Shown piece by piece: positions 34,001 to 47,500 of a DNA stretch of 64,000 nt; the first letter of the stretch is position 1; every line of letters starts with the position of its first letter. This stretch comes from Nymphaea colorata. Lineage: Eukaryota; Streptophyta; Magnoliopsida; Nymphaeales; Nymphaeaceae. Both the position numbers and the translations under genes were made by a program. The notes below the pieces were generated by a model. The model made no database searches. It was not told the DNA's origin and saw only the letters and a list, made by a program, of their open reading frames with translations. The stretch covers positions 15,317,354 through 15,381,353 of the forward strand of contig NC_045142.1 of assembly GCF_008831285.2 (NCBI RefSeq), read 5' to 3'.

Positions 34001-37000
34001 AAATTGTGTGCAAGGTATTCAGACCCCTTTAAGGTGATAGAAAGAATTGGAAAATTGGCCTACAAGTTACAGCTTCCTGAGAGTTCATCAATCCATCATG
34101 TGTTCCACGTCTCCCATTTGAAGGCCTGCTATTCTAGAGCTGAGCCAGAGGTTGCAGTCAGCCCATTGCCAAGTATTTCTCCGGGAGAACTGTTTCCATT
34201 TAAAGTGCTTCAGCAGAAAATTTTTCAGAAACAGCCTGGCTGGTGGAGCGGCAAGAACCAGAAGCTCCTAGCCCATCGTGGGATGACGCCACATCTATAC
34301 AGCAATAATTTCCCGAGTTCACACCTTGAGGACAAGGTGCTGGTTAAGGGAGGGGCAATGTTAGCCTCTGACCCCGCATAGCCTTATTAGAAATAGTATT
34401 GGCCTATTGGGGCAGGAATGAAGGTGTGGGTCGGGTCTTAGGAGCAGGCAACCCATAAAGGGATTGATACTGTATTAGGATGTTATGATGATAATGAAAT
34501 GAATTCTCTGTCGTGCTGAGGGAGTTTTTTGCCCTAATTCAGAGGTGAATTAGGTTAATTGCGTTTGTGTGTGAGTTTTATCACAGCTTTGTTAGCCGGC
34601 GGCTAACACAATGCCCAACAAATGATTCTCTTCTTGGTCTGGTAGGGTAGCTATGAACTAGATGGTCTGAGAAACTGCAACATTTGACCAAGTAGATTAG
34701 GTATAAAAATTTATTCATGGACGTTCAGTAATTATTTATTTCAAAATTCAAAAAAGGGATGAACCTGCATCGTTTTACCAAACAGCTCAGTCGAACAAAT
34801 GGACTGAGGCTATGAAAGAGGAAAGTAAAACATTACATAAATGTGGAACATGGGTAGTTGTACCTGTACCTCAACCTTGAAACAAGAATGTTGCCAGCTT
34901 GAAATGGGTATACAAATCCAAGACATACAAACAGCAAATAACATAAAAAAAGACTTGTAGCAAAATGATCAAGTCAGGAATTAGGAATATAGGCAGGAGT
35001 ATGATGAGACATTTAGTCCAATTCTTAGGATGGGAACAATGTATTATACTTCTCTTGTCACTAATCGTAATTGGTTCTTAGGTCATCTAGGTTTCAAGAA
35101 TGTACTTTTAAGATGGATATTTCAAAGGATGAAACGAGGCCCAAGACAATGTGTTTAAAAATGCAACGAATTAGCTATGACTTAAAGCAAGTGTCATGCT
35201 CCTGGTTTGAAAGCTTCTCTTAGAGATTCAAAAGAATGGGTTCGTAGTTTACGCAACTAGTTCATTCTATGTTCATTTTCAAGGTTGCTAGTACAAAAAC
35301 ATTAGCATTGATCTATGTGGATGACATTGTTGTCAATGGCAACTCAAATGACATTTATTAAGTCAACATTTAACAATGAAAAGTCTTGGGAGGTTGAGAT
35401 ATTTCTTGAGGTTGAAGTTAGCAGAAATGATGGGACACTAATTTCACTTCATAGACACACGATAGATCTGTTAAGCAAAATGATGATCCCACAAAATATC
35501 AAAGCATAGTAGGTACGTTATACTACCTTCTTTTACTAAGCCTGATATTGTTCATACCATTGTCACATAGATCGTGTACGGGTATTATACAGCGAGTTTA
35601 CGGCAAAATTATATATCTTGGGAAAGTCACAGAAATTTTTTTAAGAAATTAAAAAATCAAAAAATTAGGTAAAAATAAAGTAAATAAAAAAATTAATAAT
35701 AAGACAATGAAAAATGATTAGATAAAATCATAAACATGATAGGATGTGGGTGAAAAATAGTACATTAAAAGCAAATAGGAGCCATATGTAGGATTTACGA
35801 AATAATGAATTTGGTTGGTCTCCATGCTGGACCCAATTTACTCAGCCGCATGCTATGAAGGCTGATTTAATGAAGGAGTTAGTGCTATGGGTTAGGGTTT
35901 CGTAGGAGCAGCTGGGCTCTCTCTCCTTCCCTTCTTTATTGCATCTAATTTTCCATAAACCATCTCTCTCTCCTCTTTATTACATAATTAATCTTGATTA
36001 CTACATGCACCTTTCAGCACTCTTACTGCTTTATTATGTTTAATTTTCTGGTTAATCACCACTCTCTCTTATTCAATACATGTAAAAGATAGAAACTCAC
36101 GGTTTGGCTGAACACTTTTAAAGAAAAAAAAAAAAAGAAAAATCCAACATCAAGCAAAAAAAACGCAAAAAAGACACAAAAGAATGTGTCTTTTTCGCGG
36201 TTTTTATTTTCTGGCTGCCTGGCATCTTTTTCAAAAGACGTGTTTATTGACGTTTTATACAGCTGAGTTATATTTAATGTATTTATCGCGTTACTTATGA
36301 ATAAAACGTGATACTTCATACTTTATCTTATGAACCAAGTTTGCAGTTTATGCATGATTTGAAACTGGACAGTGGACATATGGATTTGTGAAAAGAGCAG
36401 TACGCTAAATAGAAGGAAAGGAACTAGTAGAGAGAGAGGCTTTTATATAAACCACGTGCAACAGGACAAGGAGGACACAATTTTGTTGCTTATTCAAATA
36501 CAAGTTGGGCAGGTAGTTCTGATGAGAGCAGGTGAGTCTCAAGATATTGCATTTTGTTGGAGAAAATATGGTAGCTTAAAGCAGCAAGAAGCAAAAGGCT
36601 GTTGCTAAGTCCAAAACTGAAAAGATCTGACATGGTTTAGCCATTTGTTAGCAGCACTTCGTGAAATTATTTTGACATCCTTACTATTGCTTGACAATAA
36701 GTGTCATACAAATATCATTTTAATCCCATTGTGCATAGCCACACAAAGCACACTGAAACTGACGCACAGTTGTAATAAAGTTGATATATTCTACCTTAAT
36801 ATGTGTAAACTGAAAATCAAGTAGCCAATTTAATTTACCAAAGGGCAGACAAGAATATATTTTAGTTTCTGAAAAACAAGTTGTCCAGGGTTCAAAACCA
36901 TGCACAACTTGAGGACAGCTATTAAGTATTAAGAGCCATTGGATCTGGATTTGGATTGAATTAGTACAACACGTCCAATGCTATTAGTCAATGATGTATA

Positions 37001-40000
37001 CATGTATTTTATGTGTATAAGTAGGAGGCACTGTTGTCCATAATTTGTTTTAGAATCAGTAAGACTAGGTCACAAGAGTAGGAGACGTGAGTACAAAACA
37101 TCTTCCTTTTCTTCTTATTTCCTCTAATGCAGGTAAAGTCTGGTCAAAACTTAAGAACCCAACTATATGTATGTATGTAGATATATAGTGTCAGCTGCAT
37201 CAACTAACCCAACATCATGGGATAGGGAAAAAACAAGATGCAAATGTATCAACTGTGTCAACTAACCCTAAGCCATCAGCTAAAGAGAGATTACAATGTC
37301 CCTAGCAAAAATAACAATCAATGTATTAGATGCTGTCGAAGGCAAGTTCTAGAAGGCAGAGAGAATTCCTTTTTTTTGTTAAGGACATTACCTTTCTACT
37401 ACTTTCTCTCATTCATTAAATTTATAACGGAAAGTAGTAGCAAACATTATTAAAATAGAAATTTTTATTGTAGATTAGTGTTTAGGTTTACGATGTTACA
37501 ATTAGAGATTTATAACATTGAAATCATTGGTATTAAATTGTAAACTTGTTTCGCTTTATGTTATATAACCTTTAAGTTTCAAACTTCAATTGTTCAACTC
37601 ATCAAATTTGATCAGTAAAACTTTTAACTCTATTTATTATCATGTTATAAAATGTCTAAAATATTAATGTTAAGGTGCATTTGCTTTGTTATCATAGGTT
37701 GATAGTCAAAGGTCTTCCATTCAAAATATTCCAGTTTTTTTCATTAATTTTAACAATTAAAACTGCATCTCATGGTTTTTTCTTAATGTATCTAGTCCCA
37801 TAATCTTGCTTAGGCTCCAAGCTCAATTCACTGCCTAAGTGGAGCCCCACACTTTTAATAAGCAATATTGTTCTGCTAGCTAGGCAACTAGACTAAGAGA
37901 GTTAACCGGATAAATTAATTGGCCAATTACACTATATGCTGTTACTGCGTAGGCTCATGGATCCCAAATTGTCACGACGCATGCATACCATGCACAAATA
38001 AAGTTGAACATAAAACATGTGGAACCCCAACTTTAAGACATTCTTACTGGAAAAGAAGCAACAGCCAATACTTACAGTAACTTTGGTCTGCCTGGTGGTC
38101 TGATTGTTAATCTGCTCGAGGAGTGAAATTAGCCGCTCTTCAGATACCTGTGAGAGAGAAAGAGGGAATGGGGATGAGATATCGACAAATGAATAGTTTA
38201 ATAATGCTGGCAAAATGCGTAGCCTGTCCATTTCCATATGTATATAATACTCTTTCACGGTTTCACCTTTCCACCTACTGCATGAAAACCTAGATAAACC
38301 AAGACCTCAGATACGTGAAAGACTAATATTAGATACGAGTAAGTCAACCAAATTTTGTAAACCACTCATAAGCATTAAATACCATCCTATTCCTGCATTT
38401 TGAGCAGCATGATTGACCGAACTTTGTAGATCTGAAAGTTTCTACTGATCATACAAATAACATGATCATATGTTGTCTTTGGATGTGGCATCTCATATAC
38501 AAACACCGGATTTGCATGGTTTTATATACATAGTTTGGGACTTTGGGCACAGTTGGGGCAAAATGCTTGGGTGCGGATCCCAGTAATATATGTATGTACG
38601 GGTATGCATATGCATGCATTTGTGTGTTTGTGTGTGTGTGCATGAAAGAACCTTATAGGTAAATGCATATAGAAATTAGATGTAATTAAGTTAACACAAT
38701 ACACTCTACAGAATATACATGTATAAACAGTTGTACCCCTACACACAGTTGCAAATATCCGACCACTCAGCCAACTAATCAGTTAAGTTGGACACCGCTG
38801 AGCTGTGTTTCAAACCACCAAGTAGTTGGCCAAGTCGAACTAGTCAATTAGTCAGCTAGTCGTTGGTCAACCAACTTAAAATATATATGTCCATATTTCC
38901 ATTTACTTTCATATGTACATATACATCCATATAGATATGTATATTTTCTATTTACTTTCATATGTATATATGTAATTATTTATTTATAATCAATCATTTT
39001 GAACCGAATTGGACTGATTAGTTCTAACTAGTCCAGATTAATTCTTTTAGGGTCTCAAATGACTTTAATTTTGAGAAATTATCTCATCCCTGCAACTGAG
39101 TAGACTTGAGTACAATAGCTTGTTCATTGTACCTATGAAACATATCTCATAAACTTATACATATATAAACTGAAGCAAATTATGAAACGGGCTGAAATTC
39201 ACCAGACCAGGAGCTCTAGTTAGTTCTAAGTCAAGTTGTTACAATTGATATCAGAGCCAAAACAACATTCAGATTTAAAGGTATGATACATGAAAACACG
39301 TGTTCCTTAAATGGGGTGGATAGTGACATTTTTCCTACGGGGACTATCCAAGTTCAAAGTTTAAAAAATATTGAGGATCATATATGTTTGAGTTTCATAT
39401 ACCAAGAAAGTGCCTTGGTTCAAAACCTTTCTCGAATACGAAATGATGTCAGCTAAAGTTGGGATCCATCATTAGCTTGGATCATATCTTTAAATGGAAT
39501 AGTAAAATTAGGTCAGACCAGGATTTTGCATTTAGCAACATCTACGTACAATAGTTAATTGACATATAAGTGTACACTACAAAAACCATAGTCACAAAAA
39601 ACGCGTTTTTTCAAAAAAAAAAACATTAAAAAAAACATGATATATTAAATGGTCGTTTAAAACTTAAAAAAACGTGTTAAAAAAAACGTGAAAACCGAAA
39701 AAAATGTGTTTGAATTTGTTTTCACTTTTTTTCATTTTTTTATTTTTTTAATGCCAAAAACAGTTTTTTTTCATTTTTTATTTTTTATTTGTTGCAAATC
39801 TATTTATCTTTTGATGTTTGTGTTAATAGTCTCTCACTTATTTTATTTTTCCCCCATTTTTAGTTTTTTAAAATTTCTAAAAATTTACCGCATTTTTCCC
39901 CTTTATTCCTCTTTTTTTCAAGCTCGCCGTATTATACCCGAGAAAAACCTTGCCGTTTAAAACTCCGAAACATTATTTATGACTATGCTCTACACAGAGT

Positions 40001-43000
40001 TATCCCAATGTATGCTTGTTCATACATGTTCTAGTATTTACTAGCCAAGTTGGAGAGAAGATGAAGTCAAATCCACAAGCAACCTCATAAAGTCAAACTC
40101 ATAGCGCTCATTCACCTTTTCATGACAATTTGCAAGTTATTTAATTGCATTGGTTGGATGACTCACAATAGTCTCACAGGTCTGATGTTTCATTGTTCCA
40201 CATTGTACAAGATTGGATTGTTATTATGGGTGCCTGCTCAAAAAGAAAAACAGTTTAATGACCACCAGCTAAAAAGTGTAACTATTACTTACATTTTCCA
40301 AGGAAACTACTTCAGCCCACTTGTAGGACATCCAATCTTAGTGATTGGACAACTTAAGGCTGTATTTTCCAACTCATGCAGAGCTCCTAGAGTGCACTAA
40401 GCAAATAATGAAGACTATGAGCATTAGATATAGGCTATGTGACACACGGATACGGCAATCTGGGTCACGTACCGGTGTCGACACTCCGACACGCGGATCC
40501 CAACACTTGGACATGGCAGGATACGTTTTGGATCGGGTCTGGGTTAGACCTGATCTGAACCACTTTCATAACCCGATTTTATGTTTTAACCCTAGATTTC
40601 GTTTTACGCTTTACCCTCGACGATCGACCTTTACCCTCGACTCCTTGGGGCGACAGCAGAGCTCGGCAATGGCGGGCGACGGCGACGAGCTCCGGCGATC
40701 GACTGCGACATCTGGTGGCATCCGGCGGCAGCAGGCGACAGACAGGTAAGTGTTTTTTTTTTTCTTTTCGACATTAGAAGTTAGGGTTTCATGCTTCATT
40801 TGGGTTTTTTTCGTTTGAGTTTTTCTTGCCGATTTGGGGATGTTTTCGTTTGAAGATTGAATGGTTAATCTATCGATCTTGATCCTATTCTTCAATGCTA
40901 TGTGCGATATTTTCTTTTTTTATTTGATTTGGGGATTTGGGGATTTTGCCTTAGTGCTTGTAAGGTAGCCGTTGCCCACAGTCACTAGAATGTATCGGAT
41001 GTTGCCTGTTCTCATTGAGGACTGGTTTACATTATCCAGAAATAAATCTGCATGTTTATACTTTGTTGTATTGTTTTATTTCATGTTATGTTTGTTTGAG
41101 ACCTTCTTTCTTATGACTTATGAGATTATAAGAGTGAATTATTAATTTAATGTTTCTTTTATTTTATTATCATTTTTAATTTTTTAGAATATAATATTCG
41201 CGTGTATCCTAAAATTTTGAAAATTGCCGTGTCTGCGTACCCGTACCCGTGTGACATAGGATATAGGTCATCTAATCAACTTGACCAAATACCTCACAAG
41301 TTAACAAGCAAATTACTTTTCTAAGTCAAAATATAAGTTGCCATTTACTTTTTGAGAAGTCAGTTTTAATGTTGTATGTACCTTACAAGTTACAATGTAA
41401 AGGTGTATCCTACCATATATATCATAAGTATGGGGGAAAACAACAAAATACACCCCATTTCTAGAAGCGGGATGATGCAGTGGTACTCAAGACCCTTTTT
41501 CTATTGGGTTTCAAAAAGCCCTTTCCCGCCACTTCCAGACATTCCTAGGATTTTGGTCAAGAGTAGCTCTTGTTGGTTCGAGAGGGGAAACACTGATTTG
41601 AAGAAAGATTCGAGTATAGAAGACCGATTTGTAGTTGAAGAATGAGGAGTTTCTGAATTATTTTACAAAAAGTTATAAAATCTCTTCCCTTTGTTGTACA
41701 TTTCTATTGTTTTGTGAAGATTTCCATAAATTTCTTTTGCTTTGTGAAGACATGCCTTCAAACAATCCTGCATGAGAATGGCACACAAGAGTAAGGAAAA
41801 TGATTGGTTGAAAATCATTTGCAAGTATTGTAATTAGATGATAAAAGCCGACTAGATTATATTTGACTGTTTTTGTTGCTATTTGCATTGAACAATTTCG
41901 TCTTATCATGTCCAAATCTTTAAACCTATTTCAGCTATTATTTATGACATTAAGATTATCTTATGTTAAATTGATGAATGTGCAATGTCATAAATAACTC
42001 TACATTTATACGTGATATGTTTCCATGAAGAACATGTTGTTGATTTTTTCTGATTTTTCTTTATTTTATTATTCGTTTTGATTTTTTTAACTTTAAAAAA
42101 ACAAGTTTATGATACGATGGCCAGACCAACATGGATTATGGTACACACTTTACAATACTGACTTTCACGCGTTTCAACTTATAAATCATTTAATTGTATT
42201 GACTGAACAGTTGATTGTGGCGGCCCTGATCCTGATATTTCCTGGTTTTTTTTACATCTGTGGATCCTTAGAAACATGATGGCTAGAAATATGATATTTA
42301 ATGTGTCATCTACTATTTTTAGGCCTTTTTTTTTATAAATCTAACTACAGAAATGAGCTCAAGCTGTCGAAAAATGTAACAGCCAAAGGAAATCATGATT
42401 TTTCAATGTCTAGAGAAGGTTTCAACTTTTATGAGCTGACAGACATAAGACTATTGACTTTCAGACCCTTATAAAGTTTGATGTACAAATTGGATTGTGA
42501 TGATCTTGTTTATTTGATCTAATGGTTTTGGACATAAAATCTGTCAATATGGTTGAATTCATCAAAACATTTTGAATTATTGGAAAAGCCAAATGGCACT
42601 TAAATCTCACTTATATGTGTTATAATATATAAGGTCCTTAGATTGTTGCAACTAAATAAAACAACCATTAACCAGTAGATAATATAGACGTGTGGTCCTT
42701 ACATTGTGCCAACTGTGTCAATCAATCCTCAACATTAAATAAGAGAGATGTGTGGTTGAAATGTCCACAAAAAGAGGATGATCGTCACATCTCTTCCCAT
42801 CCAATGGCTTAAGGTTGAAGGACAGCATTGACACCATTAAACAGTTGATACTAATTGTCACAAATATTGTTTTCAGATTTTCACCAGCAAGGTTTTTCTC
42901 GAGCATTTTTTAGCGATTTTTTTTCTGAGAAAATCTCAGGAAAATTTAACAAAATCTAAAGATTAGACAAAAATAAAACTAATAAAAAACTAATGAAATT

Positions 43001-44528
43001 AAAAAAACTAAACAAAATGGTAAAATGATGGTTTCATGATGATAAAAATGATCATACATAACTTCATTCAAATTCAAATTTGAAATTGTGATCATATTGA
43101 AGTAAAAAAACGAGGAAAAAAAACATGATAAAATGCGACAAATATATTTTTACCCAAAAAACACATTTTTCTCAGATTTTTTCAGTTTGCCTCATTAATA
43201 TCGCAATATATTTGAAACTATCAAGATGTATGTGATATATATAGAGATATAGATATATATATAATCAATCCTCAACATTAAATAAGAGAGATGTGTGGTT
43301 GAAATGTCCACAAAAAGAGGGACGTCCAATGGCTTAAGGTTGATGGACAGCATTGACACCATTAAATAGTTGATACTAATTGTCACAAATATTGTTTTCA
43401 GATTTTTAACAGCAAGGTTTTTCTCGAGCATTTTTTAGCGATTTTTTTCTGAGAAAATCTCGGGAAATTTTAACAAAATCTAAAGATTAGACAAAAATAA
43501 AACTAAACAAAATGGTAAAATGATGGTTTCATGATGATAAAATGATCATACATAACTTCATTCAAATTCAAATTTGAAATTGTGATCATATTGATGTAAA
43601 AAACGAGAAAAAAAAAGCACGGTAAAATGCGACAAATATATTTTTACCCAAACAACACATTTTTCTCAGATTTTTTCAGTTTGCCTCATTAATATCGCAA
43701 TATATTTGAAACTATCAAGATGTATGTGATAATGATATATATATATATAATCAATCCTCAACATTAAATAAGAGAGATGTGTGGTTGAAATGTCCACAAG
43801 AAAGAGGATAATCGTCACGTCTCTTCCCATCCAATGGCTTAAGGTTGCTGGACAGCATTGACACCATTAAATGGTTGATACTAATTGTCATAAATATTGT
43901 TTTCAGATTTTTAACAGCAAGGTTTTTCTAGAGCATTTTTTAGCGATTTTTTTCTGACAAAATCTCTGGAAAATTTAATAAAATCTAAAGATTAGACAAA
44001 AATAAAACTAATAAAAAACTAATGAAATTAAAAAAACTAAACAAAATGGTAAAATGATGGTTTCATGATGCTAAAAATGATGATACATAACTTCATTCAA
44101 ATTTGAATTTGAATTTGTGATCATATTGATGTAAAAAACGAGAAAAAAAAACATGATAAAATGCGACAAATATATTTTCACCCAAAAAACACATTTTTCT
44201 CAGATTTTTTCAGTTTGCCATAATGATATATATATATATAAAGCACACATAGAAGACAGGGTAAACATGGTTCAGATTCAGGGTCATTTGTTCCACTAAG
44301 GTAAAACTTAAAGCTAATATTTTATTTTTCAAAATCTTAGGAGGGGTCATGGCCCCTGGAAGCCCCCCTTAGTGCTGCCCCGGCCGATGGTATCTGATCT
44401 AGATAGCAGAAGATACATATTATATTGATTATAGGTTTTTTAACATGTACTCAATGCTTTACAGATGGTTTTAAAAAAAAATCAGAAAAAATCTTAAATT
44501 CTCACTCATAGACACGTGCATGTGGACA

Positions 44529-44579
<51 letters not shown>

Positions 44580-47500
44580 TCAGGATGGGAGAGAGAGCAT
44601 AATATCAAGATGATTGACATAACTATTAAGCTTTAGATTAAAACTTCACCTTCTCTGCAATCTGCCCCATTTGCGCTGCACGGAGCAAGACATCTTCCAC
44701 TCCTCTTGCTTTCTCTGGCTTTACCAATGCAATTCTAGCCACTGACGCATACCAATCAACACATTAAACTCTAAATAAATTATATAAATAGAACAGATAT
44801 TCTTAGAAGTTTAGTCTTCCAAGTATCCGAAAAGGAAACAGATAGCCCAGTAAAATAAATTTATAAGGGCTACGTTGAAATATATCTGTTGAGTTCAATT
44901 CATCCGAATATGCCACTAAGCCACTAAGATATGCAACCAACAAAACAACACAATGAACTTCTACTAAATTATATAGAAGCAAGCAGACTTCTAAAAATTT
45001 TATTCTTCTAAGCATCCCAACAAGGAGGGCTGTTCCCTGTGAATAGCATTTTTGAAGCAGTAGGATTCTGGATGACAAAAGGCAGAAAATAAGGACCCTA
45101 ACAACATATGGGGTTCAGGAAATTAAGCCAGTTATAGGCAACCAAAACTATGTTAACATGGTAGAAAATGAAAAACAACTCAAAAAAAAGAGCCCTGAGA
45201 AGGTTGTGGTAATGAATTCAAAGATCCATACCCATCTAGAAGCTCAGGATCCCAAGGAGTCATGGGAATTAAACTCAAATATCTATCCTCATTCCTTAGC
45301 TCATAAACTGAACCTAGAGAAGGTACTTAAGTTTTTATTTGAACTTACTAAATTCATAACCTTGCTCTGTAGCTTTCAATATGCCCTTCAGGCCATGAAT
45401 GATTCCCTAGACAACCTTTATTTTGCATGTCAAGGTTATCTTATCATACACGAGGCAATCAAACACATTGTGAGGAAGTCTAAAACTCCCTTTGCTACCA
45501 ACAAGGTTTAATCCTAAAATTTGAATGAAGAAATTCAGAAGGCAGAGTTCTAACTTTCCTGATGCAACCACTGGGTGAAAGTAAACCTGGTGAATATACA
45601 GTCAAGCCAAACAGTCAGCAATTAAAAAATTGCTCATGGCCTTGTAGCTTTTTCTTAAGACCCAATTTCTGTTGAGGCTCTTAACACTTCCTGTTCAATT
45701 TACTAATCTTTTAAATGTAAGCACTGAGATATGTTTGCTTATGCCAGATTGCTTTAAGCAACAAGAAATATGATAACCAAACTCATGAAGCACATGAAGA
45801 TTCTATTTTAAGTTTTTAACTTGACAGCACCACTTGTCCACACACTTCAACTGATAAAAATGTCCACAGAGAGCATTTTATAAGGCTGCCAAACAGGCTG
45901 CCAAACAATGTTATCCCATGTTGTCTCAACCAAAATATTTCTAAAATCATTCACTTTGCAATTCCATGCATTTTTCTACATATGAGCAAAGTAATCCCTC
46001 CCATGAAGAGAACAAGGAAAATTTTCTTGGAAGGTCAATATCCAGAGCACTTATAAGTGCAGTCCAAAGATTTGGTAGGTGATCCAACAGTAAAGGCTGT
46101 CAATGTAAGAGATGATCATACAACTCTTTCTTAAGTTGCACCAATATGAAGTTCAAAATTTTAAGTATACCAAATTTACCACCAAGCATATCCTTTTTAT
46201 AGTTTATTCAAATAACGCAAAAAGGTTGCATTAATCCTCGGCTGCAGACATTATTTATGAAACAATCTATCTAATATAGGAGGCATTAACATACATGTTA
46301 ACTCTTTAAAGTCTTCATCAGAAGTAAACAATCTATCTAATATAGGAGGCATTAACATACTTGTTAACTCTTTAAAGTCTTCATCAGAAGTAAACAATCT
46401 ATCTAATATAGGAGGCATTAACATACTTGTTAACTCTTTAAAGTCTTCATCAGAAGTAAACTTCCCTCAACAAATTCAATTTTACATACTTTCTATTCTT
46501 TCCGGTAGAAACCAAATTTTCACCTAAACATTCAATAAAACTAAAAGTTGAATGGAGTTCAACCACTTTTCTAAATTTCTAATAATTGGCTTCCCATCTA
46601 TTGGGAGCCCAATTACATATAAAATGTCCTCCAGTCTAACTAATAAGATTCTAAATTAAAAGTATTGCATACACTTAGATTTATAGTAGCATGTCACTGT
46701 TGCTTCTTCACAGAAAGCGCAATCCTCCATAAGGACCATAACATACTCGACTGAAATGGTTCAAAAATTTTGACTTGTAGATGCCAAATATACAAGGCAT
46801 ATGGAAACAGCTCTGACGTTTTTTGGTGCCCAGCCAAAGGATGACGGTTGTGTTATGGTAGGAGAACTGCAAGCAAGACTACAATGGCCACACTGCAAAA
46901 ACAAAGCTAGAATGCTAAGATGTGAGAGATGAGGAGTGAACAGGTCAGAGAAGATCACAAAAGTCACTAAAAAGTATAGCAACAACCAAGACAAGCAAAG
47001 AGAATGCACCTAGGTTTGTGGTATATGAATGAGCAAACGAGTGAGTAAGAGGGGGAGAGAGCAACAAAGAGAGTCTAGCGGAGATGGAGAGTCAGAGACA
47101 GGTTGATTGAGATATGTTGATGTTGTATCAATGCTGGAAGTACTAAAGTTAGAGCTGCTGTCAACTCTGACATATTGTTTTGGAGTGACCTGCTGGTGAT
47201 GTATCAGCATTATTAGAAGCGGTGATCGAGATTGAAGTTGCTGTCAACTATGACATACTGCTGTGGATCATTTATAGCAGAATATATTGACTGTCTTGAA
47301 TCTGGTACGCTTTCTTTTTCTCTTCAAAAGGCAGGCCAGTTTGCTTTTCTAATGGATGAGAAGGAATATATCTCACTCCAGCCCCTTTTTAAACTCACTG
47401 CAACCAACTATGTTATATAGGCTTCAACCATAAAGCACCATATAGGAGGGAAAGGTCTTCAGGGTGACATTGAAGGGACAGAAATTGAGCATACAACAAG

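Larger units (their letters stand above)
26645..34608 (+). mobile_element. Ty3/gypsy element with target duplication, interrupted by a hAT and a copia element
   Basis: LTRs at 26645-26909 and 34359-34608 (both TGTTAGCC...GGCTAACA) are flanked by a perfect 5-bp duplication CAATG. The interior holds gag, protease, reverse transcriptase and RNase H (26926-29849), a hAT insertion (29850-30939), the rest of the RNase H linker (30940-31196), an antisense copia fragment (31197-about 33285), a tandemly duplicated integrase piece (33290-33613) and the integrase end with a degraded chromodomain (to about 34340). The zinc-binding part of integrase is missing, deleted together with the 5' half of the copia element. 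It sits in intron 6 of PDCD5, antisense to the gene. Confidence 0.92.

Noticed and set aside
46260-46457. A CRISPR-like array
   Set aside because: The three units are directly contiguous without spacers and the context is a plant intron.
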